Assembly (NCBI GenBank): GCA_000434995.1
Contig: FR895332.1
Span: 4,564 to 22,595 of the forward strand
Direction: 5' to 3'
Length of the DNA stretch: 18,032 bases
DNA from: Firmicutes bacterium CAG:341
Lineage (GTDB): Bacteria > Bacillota > Clostridia > Oscillospirales > Acutalibacteraceae
Part shown: in pieces, positions 1-7,349 of the stretch
Numbering within the stretch: position 1 is the first letter of the stretch
How the letters are laid out: each line of letters opens with the position of its first letter
Notes under the pieces: model-generated
What the model saw: only the letters and a program-made list of their open reading frames with translations
What the model was told of the DNA's origin: nothing
Database searches by the model: none
Translations under genes and position numbers: made by a program

Positions 1-9
1 GCTTTTTGT

Positions 10-95
10 TGGTGGAAGAGGGTGGATTCGAACCACCGAAGCTGAATAGCGACAGATTTACAGTCTGTTCCCTTTGGCCGCTCGGGAACTCTTCC
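10..95 (-). tRNA. tRNA-Tyr (anticodon GTA)
   Basis: Read on the minus strand, this folds as a class II tRNA with a long variable arm. The acceptor arms GGAAGAG (95-89) and CTCTTCC (20-14) pair perfectly and are followed by discriminator A and an encoded CCA ending at 10. The anticodon loop CTGTAAA carries GTA, which reads Tyr codons. The TTCGAAT T-loop is intact. It lies 4 bp downstream of tRNA-Thr and probably shares its transcript. No terminator is visible in the 9 bases left before the window edge, so the transcript may continue outside. Confidence 0.97.
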
Positions 96-99
96 ATAT

Positions 100-175
100 T
101 GGAGCTGGTGAACGGACTCGAACCCCTGACCTGCTGATTACAAATCAGCTGCTCTACCAACTGAGCTACACCAGC
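100..175 (-). tRNA. tRNA-Thr (anticodon TGT)
   Basis: The minus-strand acceptor arms GCTGGTG (175-169) and CACCAGC (110-104) pair fully, followed by a T discriminator and an encoded CCA (102-100). The anticodon loop TTTGTAA carries TGT, and the TTCGAGT T-loop is canonical. It is the first gene of a two-tRNA unit with tRNA-Tyr and sits about 13 bp after the predicted transcription start. Confidence 0.97.
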
Positions 176-194
176 GTATCTCCAACGCTTGACT

Positions 195-223
195 ACTATA
201 TCATAATTTTAAATAATAGTCAA
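195..223 (-). promoter_or_regulatory. Sigma-A type promoter for the tRNA-Thr/tRNA-Tyr unit
   Basis: On the minus strand a -35 TTGACT (223-218) is separated by exactly 17 bp from a -10 TATAGT (200-195). Transcription would start near 188, just before tRNA-Thr. The element lies wholly between the GDPD-like gene and the tRNAs. The -35 and the start region are the arms of an inverted repeat (CTTGACTA at 188-195, TAGTCAAG at 217-224). Confidence 0.85.
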
Positions 224-247
224 GTCCTTTTTTGATTTTTTTGAAAT

Positions 248-1087
248 TTATTTGCCCCAATTTGATATAACTTCTTTAATCATTTCGGGGTTTTTAGTTG
301 TAATATTATCCGGTTTAATTACAAGCATTTTTTTAGCATTGCGCTGTGAATCAACAGTCCAAACAGAAAGCTTATATCCCTTTTTATGCAAAAGATTTGA
401 AAGTTGGCCGCCTGCAAATTTATAGTTACAGTTAATACCTATTGCGCCCGTATCTTCAAGCAACTTGATTATCTTTTGCCTGTAATCATCAGAAAAAGCC
501 TTGAATTTTGACGGTGTATAATTAAGATAATAATCCATATTTGCGCAGTTTGACTCTTTCACTGCTTTAACATTTATGACTTCAATACCTGTTAAAAATG
601 AACGGTCAATAAGATTATAATCCACCAAAAGTGCATGAAGCGAGTTAAGCACGCGGGTTTCCTTAATATCAAAATTTATTTTCATATCGGGAACATCTTT
701 TATAAGCTTAAGTGCCTCTTCAAGCTCGGTTGCGTCATTGTTCGTTACAACTAAATCGTGGCTCATAACAACAGTTTTGTCAGGGCGTTGGCGAATATCA
801 AGTTCAATAACTTTTGCTTTATTTTTTATTGCCGCTTTAACAGAATCAATAGTGTTCATTTCCGTATCATAAGCACCTGTATGTGCAGTAATGGTGAAAT
901 CATCCATTAAAGTAAGCTTCCTTTCAGCATAAGACTTGGTTACAGCATAATCGGCAACACCGACTATCATTGCAACGCTTGTCAAAAAAGCAAAAACCTG
1001 ATATGAAAAATGTTTTGCCCATGTGGGTGTCATATTTCGTTTTAAAAATCTTTTAAATTTTTTCCATTTAGAGATTTTTTGAGCCAT
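248..1087 (-). CDS. Membrane-anchored glycerophosphodiester phosphodiesterase-like protein
   Basis: The protein has 279 residues. A basic N-terminus is followed by one hydrophobic helix (about 28-50), then a single GDPD-type TIM-barrel domain (about 64-275). Family landmarks visible are H69 in a AHTG motif, E95-L-D97, H110-D111, a D140-I-K142 strand matching the usual E-I-K, WTVD at 243-246 and a C-terminal NITTKNP resembling the family's TDxP. GDPD enzymes hydrolyse glycerophosphodiesters to an alcohol and glycerol-3-phosphate. The anchor suggests it acts outside the membrane on lipid or teichoic-acid-derived diesters, which is inferred. The usual HRG and PENT motifs are altered (HTG, MNT), so specificity or even activity may differ. 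An SD-like AGTAGG precedes the ATG by 7 nt. It lies 87 bp after guaB, behind a hairpin, and no terminator separates it from the tRNA promoter downstream. Confidence 0.8.
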   Translation of the reverse strand: MAQKISKWKKFKRFLKRNMTPTWAKHFSYQVFAFLTSVAMIVGVADYAVTKSYAERKLTLMDDFTITAHTGAYDTEMNTIDSVKAAIKNKAKVIELDIRQRPDKTVVMSHDLVVTNNDATELEEALKLIKDVPDMKINFDIKETRVLNSLHALLVDYNLIDRSFLTGIEVINVKAVKESNCANMDYYLNYTPSKFKAFSDDYRQKIIKLLEDTGAIGINCNYKFAGGQLSNLLHKKGYKLSVWTVDSQRNAKKMLVIKPDNITTKNPEMIKEVISNWGK

Positions 1088-1132
1088 ACGATTACCTACT
1101 TGTCATTATAAAAAATCGGATATAATAATAGT

Positions 1133-1168
1133 ATGGGCGAAAAGGCAAAATAATGCCGAATCGCCCAT
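1133..1168 (-). terminator. Hairpin between guaB and the GDPD-like gene, possible guaB terminator
   Basis: A perfect 8-bp outer stem (ATGGGCGA 1133-1140, TCGCCCAT 1161-1168) encloses a second 4-bp stem (GGCA 1144-1147, TGCC 1154-1157). It lies 7 bp past the guaB stop codon. The minus-strand sequence after it is A/T-rich but not a clean T-run, so termination may be partial or the hairpin may protect a 3' end. Confidence 0.5.
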
Positions 1169-1174
1169 TTTATA

Positions 1175-2650
1175 TTATCTTAAAGAACCTGAATAGTTAG
1201 GTGCTTCCTTAGTAATTGAAATATCATGAGGATGAGATTCAATAAGGCCGGCACTTGTGATTTTGATAAACTTAGCGTTTGTTCTAAGTTCTTCAATAGT
1301 ATGGCAACCGCAGTAACCCATACCTGAACGAAGACCGCCCATCATTTGATAAATTGTATCACCGAGAGGTCCCTTATAAGGAACACGGCCTTCAACCCCT
1401 TCAGGAACAAATTTCTTTGAACCCTTTTGGAAGTATCTGTCTGCACTTCCCTTATTCATAGCGCCGAGAGAACCCATACCGCGATAAACTTTAAACTGCC
1501 TGCCCTGATAAATTTCTGTTTCGCCAGGTGATTCCTCACATCCGGCAACAAGTGAACCCATCATAACGCATGAGCCGCCTGCTGCAATAGCCTTAACAAT
1601 TTCACCGCTGTATTTGATACCGCCGTCGGCAATTACAGGAATACCGTATTTATTTGCTCTCTCTGCCGAATCATAAATAGCTGTGATTTGCGGTACACCG
1701 ATACCTGCAACTACACGGGTTGTACAAATTGAACCCGGGCCGATACCAACCTTAACTGCATCTGCACCGGCTTTAATAAGTGCCTCTGTTGCATCGGCAG
1801 TAGCAACATTACCTGCAATAAGTGAAATTTCAGGGAATGCATTTTTGACTGTTTCAACGCTCTTCATAATATTATGGCTGTGTCCGTGAGCAGAGTCAAG
1901 AACAAATGCGTCAACACCTGCGTCTGCAAGTGCTTTTGCACGGATAAGAACATCATCGGTTACACCCAATGCAGCGGCGCAAAGAAGTCTGCCTTTTTTA
2001 TCCCTTGCTGTGTTAGGATACTTAACACTCTTTTCAATATCTTTAATTGTAACAAGACCCGAAAGCTTACCGTTTTCATCAACAAGCGGAAGCTTTTCAA
2101 CTTTAGAACCCATAAGTACTTTTTTAGCCTCTTCAAGAGTTGTACCCTTAGGTGCTGTAACAAGCTGTGATTTCGGAGTCATAACTTCAGAAATTTTAAC
2201 GCTGTAATCAGTCATAAAGCGCATATCACGGTTAGTAAGAATACCAACAAGAGTACCATCATCTTCACAGATAGGTACACCGCTTATGCGATATTTATTC
2301 ATAAGTTCTTCAGCATCACTTGCAAGGTGATTTGGTGAAAGGAAAAACGGATTTGTAATTACACCGTTTTCACTTCTCTTTACTTTATCAACTTCATCAG
2401 CCTGCTCTTCAATGGTCATATTTTTATGAATAACACCGATACCGCCTTCTCTTGCAATGGCAATTGCCATTCTTGATTCGGTAACGGTATCCATTGCAGC
2501 AGTCATAACAGGAATATTAAGTGTAATATCCTTTGTAAGCTTGGTTTGAAGCTGAACTTTATCTGGTGTTACATCACTCTCTGCAGGAATGAGAAGCACA
2601 TCATCAAAAGTCAAGCCTTCTTTTACAAATTTTGCACCGTATTCGCTCAT
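1175..2650 (-). CDS. guaB: Inosine-5'-monophosphate dehydrogenase
   Basis: This 491-residue protein has the normal bacterial IMPDH length. The enzyme oxidises IMP to XMP with NAD+, the committed step of GMP synthesis in the cytoplasm. The N-terminal barrel begins with LTFDDVLL (13-20). A tandem CBS insert occupies about 97-210. The catalytic loop GPGSICTTR contains nucleophile C309, followed by ADGGIK (341-346). The mobile flap carries the Arg-Tyr dyad R405-Y406 and the EGRVPYKG segment (420-427). No key residue appears missing. The ATG is preceded by GGAGGG with 6-nt spacing. It has its own promoter, with a palindrome just upstream, so it is likely expressed separately from the gene block behind it. 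Confidence 0.98.
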   Translation of the reverse strand: MSEYGAKFVKEGLTFDDVLLIPAESDVTPDKVQLQTKLTKDITLNIPVMTAAMDTVTESRMAIAIAREGGIGVIHKNMTIEEQADEVDKVKRSENGVITNPFFLSPNHLASDAEELMNKYRISGVPICEDDGTLVGILTNRDMRFMTDYSVKISEVMTPKSQLVTAPKGTTLEEAKKVLMGSKVEKLPLVDENGKLSGLVTIKDIEKSVKYPNTARDKKGRLLCAAALGVTDDVLIRAKALADAGVDAFVLDSAHGHSHNIMKSVETVKNAFPEISLIAGNVATADATEALIKAGADAVKVGIGPGSICTTRVVAGIGVPQITAIYDSAERANKYGIPVIADGGIKYSGEIVKAIAAGGSCVMMGSLVAGCEESPGETEIYQGRQFKVYRGMGSLGAMNKGSADRYFQKGSKKFVPEGVEGRVPYKGPLGDTIYQMMGGLRSGMGYCGCHTIEELRTNAKFIKITSAGLIESHPHDISITKEAPNYSGSLR

Positions 2651-2702
2651 TAAATTCCCTCCGTTTACAAGTATTAAATTATATTATTAAAATATTTTTA
2701 CT

Positions 2703-2731
2703 ATAATAGCACTTTTCAGCCGGATGTTCAA
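2703..2731 (-). promoter_or_regulatory. Promoter of guaB
   Basis: On the minus strand TTGAAC (2731-2726) and TATTAT (2708-2703) are separated by 17 bp, giving a start near 2696 and a leader of about 46 nt ending in a strong SD. The leader is too short for a purine riboswitch aptamer. Confidence 0.8.
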
Positions 2732-2733
2732 GT

Positions 2734-2755
2734 ATATAATTTGCACAAATTATAT
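2734..2755. promoter_or_regulatory. Perfect 22-bp palindrome upstream of the guaB -35, candidate operator
   Basis: Ten-bp arms (2734-2743 and 2746-2755, ATATAATTTG and its complement) flank a CA centre. The edge is 2 bp from the guaB -35 and about 20 bp past the stop of the shikimate-kinase-like gene. No T-run follows on the minus strand, so it resembles a dimeric regulator site more than a terminator. The regulator is unknown. Confidence 0.45.
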
Positions 2756-2777
2756 TAAACTGCGGCAAAGCTATTTG

Positions 2778-3275
2778 TTACTTACTTGCCCTTACAATTG
2801 CCCTTGCGGTTTGCTCAACTGTATTTTGCCCGCAATTTATTACTGCCTGCGCCCATTTATTATATAAAGGGAGCCGCTCTTTATACATATCTTCAAGTGT
2901 TTCACCGCCTTGAAGCATTATACCGCGGGTTTCAAGATTGCTTATTCTTTTGCACATATCATCATAGCTTAAATGAAGATAAATTATCTTTCCAAGGCTT
3001 TTTAAATGCTGCATTGCTTTATCTGAATATATAACCGAACCGCCTGTTGCAATTACAGTACCTTTTAAATCAAGGGAAAGAATTGCCCTTTCCTCGGCTT
3101 TTGCAAAATATTCCACACCGTCGGCGTTAATTATTTCTTGCAAACTTCTGCCTTCAAGATTTTGAATCAGCAAGTCTGTATCATAAAAATTTTTAAGCAG
3201 CATTTTAGCCGATACAACACCGCAGGTAGATTTACCGCTGCCCGGCATTCCGATAAGCACAATGTTTGAATTCAT
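2778..3275 (-). CDS. Shikimate kinase-like P-loop protein
   Basis: The protein has 165 residues, the normal shikimate kinase length. Visible motifs are a Walker A loop GMPGSGKST (9-17), DTD at 32-34, a TGGS segment (77-80) where shikimate kinases usually have GGG, a lid-region TRGIML (116-121) and ERLPLY (133-138), which resembles the family's RxPLY. Shikimate kinase phosphorylates shikimate with ATP in chorismate synthesis. The FR motif whose Arg (R58 in typical numbering) binds the shikimate carboxylate is FAK here (57-59). The fold assignment is therefore firm but the substrate is not. A group of clostridial proteins with the same replacement is, as I recall, also annotated as shikimate kinase. 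The start directly follows the nth stop, with a GGAG SD inside the end of nth. It is the last gene of the block that begins at ftsE. Confidence 0.75.
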   Translation of the reverse strand: MNSNIVLIGMPGSGKSTCGVVSAKMLLKNFYDTDLLIQNLEGRSLQEIINADGVEYFAKAEERAILSLDLKGTVIATGGSVIYSDKAMQHLKSLGKIIYLHLSYDDMCKRISNLETRGIMLQGGETLEDMYKERLPLYNKWAQAVINCGQNTVEQTARAIVRASK

Positions 3276-3908
3276 TTATTTTTTTCTCCCGTTTTTGCAA
3301 TAATCATATAAGGGGCAAGAATCGCAAAGCGGCTTTCTTGCCGAGCAGGTATCACGCCCGAAAAGAACTATTCTGTGGCAAAAATCAGAGCCTTCATCAC
3401 TTGGCACGATTTTTTTAAGTTCAAATTCAATTTTCTTGGGGTCGGTAGTATTTACAAGCCCAAGCCTGTTTGAAATTCTAATCATATGGGTATCAACAAC
3501 TATGCTTTCTTTACCGTAAACATCGCCCACTATTAAATTTGCTGTTTTTCTGCCGACACCCGGAAGTTTAATCAAATCTTCAATATTATCAGGTACTTTT
3601 CCGCCGAAATCATCTCTTATCATTTTCGCCATACCTATAATTGAAGTTGCTTTGTTTTTATAAAATCCGCAAGACCTTATGTAATTTTCAACATCCTTTA
3701 CATCGGCATTAGCATAATCATCAAGTGTTTTGTACCTTTCAAACAGTGCCGGAGTTACAAGATTTACCCTTGCATCCGTACATTGTGCCGAAAGCCTGAC
3801 TGCTACCAAAAGTTCAAACGCATTTGATGAATTAAGTGAACAAATTGCATTTGGATATTCTTTTTTTAATATTTCAATTACATTTAATACTCGCTCTTTT
3901 TTAGTCAT
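3276..3908 (-). CDS. nth: Endonuclease III (base-excision repair DNA glycosylase/AP lyase)
   Basis: This 210-residue protein has the usual family length. It removes oxidised pyrimidines from DNA and cleaves the abasic site by beta-elimination. The helix-hairpin-helix segment LPGVGRKTA (115-123) supplies catalytic Lys121, and VVDTH supplies Asp139. A complete [4Fe-4S] motif C188-x6-C195-x2-C198-x5-C204 sits at the C-terminus. The ATG overlaps the rarA stop as ATGA (4 bp) and has no convincing SD, so translation is probably coupled to rarA. The shikimate-kinase-like gene follows with zero spacing. The repair role matches the neighbouring rarA. Confidence 0.97.
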   Translation of the reverse strand: MTKKERVLNVIEILKKEYPNAICSLNSSNAFELLVAVRLSAQCTDARVNLVTPALFERYKTLDDYANADVKDVENYIRSCGFYKNKATSIIGMAKMIRDDFGGKVPDNIEDLIKLPGVGRKTANLIVGDVYGKESIVVDTHMIRISNRLGLVNTTDPKKIEFELKKIVPSDEGSDFCHRIVLFGRDTCSARKPLCDSCPLYDYCKNGRKK

Positions 3909-5173
3909 TTCTTATTTTTTACTCTGTCCCAATATGATTTAAACGCCTGCTCGTTTTTATTAGGCCCAAATTCATAATATTTTTTGTTTTTAATCCTGTC
4001 AGGAAGATATTGCTGATAAACCCAGTGATTTTCATAATCGTGCGGGTAAACATAAAATTGCCCTTTTTCTTCGGCATCTTCACCGTCAAAATGTTTATTT
4101 TGAAGTTGGCGCGGAATCGGCCCGTAGTTTCCGCTTTGAACATCAGCCATTGCTTTATCAATCGCCGCTTCGCCCGAATTACTTTTCGGTGCTGTTGCAA
4201 CAAGAATAACTGCGTCTGCAAGCGGAATACGAGCTTCCGGAAGCCCGACCATCATAGCTATATCAACAGCAGATTTAACTATCGGAATAATTTGAGGATA
4301 GGCAAGGCCTACATCTTCACAGGCACAAACCACAAGCCGCCTGCAAGCCGACGGTAAATCACCGGATTGCAAAAGCCTTGCAAGGTAATGCAAAGCTGCG
4401 TTTGGGTCAGAGCCGCGCATACTCTTTTGATAAGCTGAAATTATATCATAATGTTCATCTGAATCGCGGTCATAACGCACAGCACTTTTTTGCACAAATT
4501 CCTTTGCAAGGGAAGTTGTTATATTTTTCTTTCCGTCAACAGTCGGTGTGGCAAAAAAGCAGTTTTCAACACTGTTAAGCGATTTTCTTACATCACCGCC
4601 GCAGCCTGATGCTATACGCTTAAATACATCTTCTTCAATATCAAGCTTCACCTGATATTCATCAGCTAAAATATTAAACCCTCTTTTTATTGCAGGAATA
4701 ACCTCATCAGGTTCCACACTTTTGAATTCAAACACGGTTGAACGGGAAAGAATAGCCGGATAAATATAAAAATACGGATTTTCGGTAGTTGACGCAATAA
4801 GCGTTATTTTTCCGTTTTCTATATATTCGAGCAGTGATTGCTGCTGTCTTTTATTAAAATACTGAATTTCATCAAGATAAAGCAGTATCCCGTTAGGTGC
4901 AGAAAAAGTATCAAGCTCATTAACTATATCTTTAATATCCTGAGTTGACGCAGTAGTACCGTTTAACCGGCGCAAGCTCCTTTTGGTTTTACTCGCAATT
5001 ATTGACGCAACCGTAGTTTTGCCCACTCCGCTCGGCCCGTAAAATATTAAATTAGGAATATCACCTGCTTCAATAAGGCGCCTTAATGCCTTACCTTCGC
5101 CAAGCAAATGTTTTTGACCTACAACATCGTCGAGTTCAGTAGGACGAATACGGTCTGCAAGTGGTTTATTCAT
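3905..5173 (-). CDS. rarA: Replication-associated recombination protein A (RarA/MgsA-type AAA+ ATPase)
   Basis: The protein has 422 residues. The N-terminal AAA+ module shows Walker A GPSGVGKTT (46-54), Walker B LLYLDEIQ (97-104), sensor 1 STTENP (128-133) and a candidate arginine finger R144 in LSRST. The C-terminal half (about 250-415) matches the RarA/MgsA oligomerisation region, with conserved stretches such as RGSDPNAALHYLARLL and the PHDYENHWV box. RarA acts at stalled replication forks with SSB and clamp-loader-like partners in the cytoplasm. The ATG follows a GGAG SD at 5-nt spacing. It lies 46 bp after queH and overlaps nth by 4 bp. No internal promoter is evident. Confidence 0.95.
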   Translation of the reverse strand: MNKPLADRIRPTELDDVVGQKHLLGEGKALRRLIEAGDIPNLIFYGPSGVGKTTVASIIASKTKRSLRRLNGTTASTQDIKDIVNELDTFSAPNGILLYLDEIQYFNKRQQQSLLEYIENGKITLIASTTENPYFYIYPAILSRSTVFEFKSVEPDEVIPAIKRGFNILADEYQVKLDIEEDVFKRIASGCGGDVRKSLNSVENCFFATPTVDGKKNITTSLAKEFVQKSAVRYDRDSDEHYDIISAYQKSMRGSDPNAALHYLARLLQSGDLPSACRRLVVCACEDVGLAYPQIIPIVKSAVDIAMMVGLPEARIPLADAVILVATAPKSNSGEAAIDKAMADVQSGNYGPIPRQLQNKHFDGEDAEEKGQFYVYPHDYENHWVYQQYLPDRIKNKKYYEFGPNKNEQAFKSYWDRVKNKK

Positions 5174-5219
5174 ACATTCTCCAATAAATCAATTTAATAC
5201 AGATATTATAAATAATATC

Positions 5220-5846
5220 TTATTTATTTTCAACACTTTGTGCTTTTGAATATGCACAGCCGCAAAAATTTTGGCGGTAAAGATTATATTCTTTTGAAAG
5301 CACTATCGAGCGTTTATATCCCTCTTTTTTCTTAAAATCGGAGGGAAGCCATTTTACATCTAATTCTTTTTCAAGTTCAAATCCGATTTCATTTATCTTT
5401 TGTGAATTTTTAAGCGGGCTTATGGAAAGGGTGGTGCAAAAATAATCAAAATTATTTTTCTTTGCAAGCTCGGCTGTTTTTTCAAGCCTTAAGCGGTAAC
5501 ACCTAAAGCAGCGTTCCCCGCCCTCTTTGCAAAGCTCATATCCCCTTGCAATATCCAAAAATTCGTTATAATCATAATCACAATCAAGAAACGATACGGG
5601 ATATTTTGTTTTCATTTCACCGATAAGGCGCAATTGCTCGCTCTTGCGTTTTTCATACTCCTCTTTAGGTGAAATATTAGGGTTATAATATAGTACGGTT
5701 ATTTTGAAAAACTGCGATAAATATTCAATAGTATAGCTTGAACATGGAGCGCAGCAACTATGTAGCAAAAGAGAGGGCGATAAGTCCTCTCTCATATTTT
5801 GCTCTATCAATTTGTCTAATTCTTTTTGGTAATTTATCTTATTCAT
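5220..5846 (-). CDS. queH: Epoxyqueuosine reductase QueH
   Basis: The 208-residue protein catalyses the last step of queuosine tRNA modification, reducing epoxyqueuosine to queuosine, and is the non-cobalamin alternative to QueG. Family motifs are present: HSCCAPC with C31, C32 and C35, RCFRC with C113 and C116, and C195-G-C197 near the C-terminus. These are candidates for the iron-sulfur ligands and redox cysteines of the family. The start codon overlaps the stop of the preceding M23 gene (TGATG, 1 nt shared), and no clear SD is present, so expression is probably coupled to that gene. No other queuosine gene lies in the window. Confidence 0.92.
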   Translation of the reverse strand: MNKINYQKELDKLIEQNMREDLSPSLLLHSCCAPCSSYTIEYLSQFFKITVLYYNPNISPKEEYEKRKSEQLRLIGEMKTKYPVSFLDCDYDYNEFLDIARGYELCKEGGERCFRCYRLRLEKTAELAKKNNFDYFCTTLSISPLKNSQKINEIGFELEKELDVKWLPSDFKKKEGYKRSIVLSKEYNLYRQNFCGCAYSKAQSVENK

Positions 5847-7300
5847 CAGCTTAAATAATTTTTCGGGTTTACGCGTGAACCGTTAAGTCTAACTTCAAAA
5901 TGGCAATGCGGACCTGTGGAATTACCGGTTGAACCGCTTTTTGCAATTGTTTCACCTTTCTTAACGGTATCGCCCGGGGAAACAAGGATTGAAGAATTGT
6001 GAGCATAAAGAGTAACCACACTTCTGCCCTGCGAATCAGTACCGTGATAAATCATTATGTAATATCCATAACTGTAATTAAGCCTTTTAACAGTGATAAC
6101 CACACCCTTTTGTGCTGCCACAACTTTTGAGCCGGTTGCACAAGGGAAATCAATACCGCCGTGATATTTGCCCGAAGAATAATTAGGAAAACCTGCGGAA
6201 ATACCGTGTTTACCCGGCACAGGATATTTCATATTAAGCACAGCGTCACTCTTTGAATAAACATCGCTTTTGCTTTGGTCAATTGCTTCCACCTTTTGTG
6301 AAGTTTTGCCTGCAACTGCGGTAGTGATTTCATCAGGCGGCTTAACGCCTGAAATAACAGCTTGAATTTCACTTTCAACCTGCTCTATTAACGCACTGTC
6401 CTCATTTCTGAATTCGGTATATTGCTTATTTTGAGCAGTAAGTTCTGCCAAAAGCCTGTCACTTTCAGCTCTGTCGGTTGCAAGTGAAGCCTTTTTACTT
6501 GCAATTGAATTACTGTTTTGCTCAATAGTTTTTTGCTTTGCGTTAAGTTCCTTTTTTTGCGAATCAAGTTCCGCTTTCTTTTTATCAAATTCAGATTTTT
6601 TATCTGCCAAGCCATTCTTTTTAGTTGTAACTTCCTGCATTTTGGAATTTACTTCTTTAAGAAGTCTTGAATCACTTTTTGAAACGGTTTTAATCATTTC
6701 ATATCTGGTTAAAAAGCTCGAAATATCCTTGCAAGTCAAAAGGGCGGTAAAAACATTGTAGCTTCCGCTCATATACATAGCTTTAAGCCTGAAGCAGTAT
6801 GCGCTATATACAGCCTGGAATTCGCTGTAAAGTTTATCATACTCTGCCTGCGCTTTATCAACTTCCGCCTGCAATGCATCAACTTTTTTTTGATTTGCTT
6901 CAATCTTCTTTTCAAGCTTCTTTTTTTCATCTTGAATTTTTTGATTTTTATCTTCAAGAATGGTTAACTGCTCGTTTATGTAGCCGATTTTTTGGTCAAG
7001 AGTATCAATATACTCTTCCGTTACTTTTGAGCTTTTTTCCAATTCTTTAAGCTTTTTATCGGCTTTTTTTAAATTTTCTTCAAGTTCCTTTTGCTGCTCT
7101 TTAAGCTTTTGCTCCGCTTCCTTCGCGCTCAAAGTGGTGCTTTGCGAATTACTTGCACCTTCTGCCTGCGAAGCGGTGGTGGCAGGAGCATTTTGAGTTT
7201 GAGCAGCCGTAGTTGTTTCAGCCGCGAAAGCAGTTGTTCCAAAACAGTTACCAAGCACAAAAGCACTTGCAAGAACTAATGATAATATTTTTTTATTCAC
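5846..7300 (-). CDS. Exported coiled-coil M23 peptidoglycan hydrolase, third copy after ftsX
   Basis: The protein has 484 residues. A signal peptide likely ends near AFAA (24-27). An Ala/Thr/Gln-rich spacer (28-58) precedes a long Lys/Glu-rich coiled coil (about 59-318). The coiled coil is interrupted by a conserved RLKAMYMSGS...LLTCKD...FLTR segment (171-198), which all three copies share. After a linker (319-356) comes a LytM/M23 domain with H380-x3-D384, H434 and H465-x-H467, so the zinc ligands are complete. M23 enzymes cleave peptide cross-links in peptidoglycan, and this one should act outside the membrane. The start is GTG with an AAGGGA SD. The only nearby ATG is followed at once by a stop. 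It lies 49 bp after the second copy and overlaps queH by 1 nt. Control by FtsEX is inferred from operon position. Confidence 0.9.
   Translation of the reverse strand: MNKKILSLVLASAFVLGNCFGTTAFAAETTTAAQTQNAPATTASQAEGASNSQSTTLSAKEAEQKLKEQQKELEENLKKADKKLKELEKSSKVTEEYIDTLDQKIGYINEQLTILEDKNQKIQDEKKKLEKKIEANQKKVDALQAEVDKAQAEYDKLYSEFQAVYSAYCFRLKAMYMSGSYNVFTALLTCKDISSFLTRYEMIKTVSKSDSRLLKEVNSKMQEVTTKKNGLADKKSEFDKKKAELDSQKKELNAKQKTIEQNSNSIASKKASLATDRAESDRLLAELTAQNKQYTEFRNEDSALIEQVESEIQAVISGVKPPDEITTAVAGKTSQKVEAIDQSKSDVYSKSDAVLNMKYPVPGKHGISAGFPNYSSGKYHGGIDFPCATGSKVVAAQKGVVITVKRLNYSYGYYIMIYHGTDSQGRSVVTLYAHNSSILVSPGDTVKKGETIAKSGSTGNSTGPHCHFEVRLNGSRVNPKNYLS
5892..5938 (-). repeat. 47-bp block shared by the M23 genes (copy in third hydrolase)
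   Basis: This segment is identical to 7408-7454 and differs at one base from 8885-8931. It encodes the segment from SGSTGN to the HCHFEV zinc-ligand motif. Confidence 0.85.
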
Positions 7301-7349
7301 GCTTTACATTCCCTTAAAATAATAAATATATAAAACTATTATATTACCT

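Noticed and set aside
1683..2207. Plus-strand open frames inside guaB
   Set aside because: They lack SDs and recognisable domains and lie wholly opposite a highly conserved IMPDH region.
2651..2777. Purine riboswitch before guaB
   Set aside because: The predicted leader is only about 46 nt and holds no aptamer-like three-way junction. The palindrome lies upstream of the promoter and is not in the transcript.
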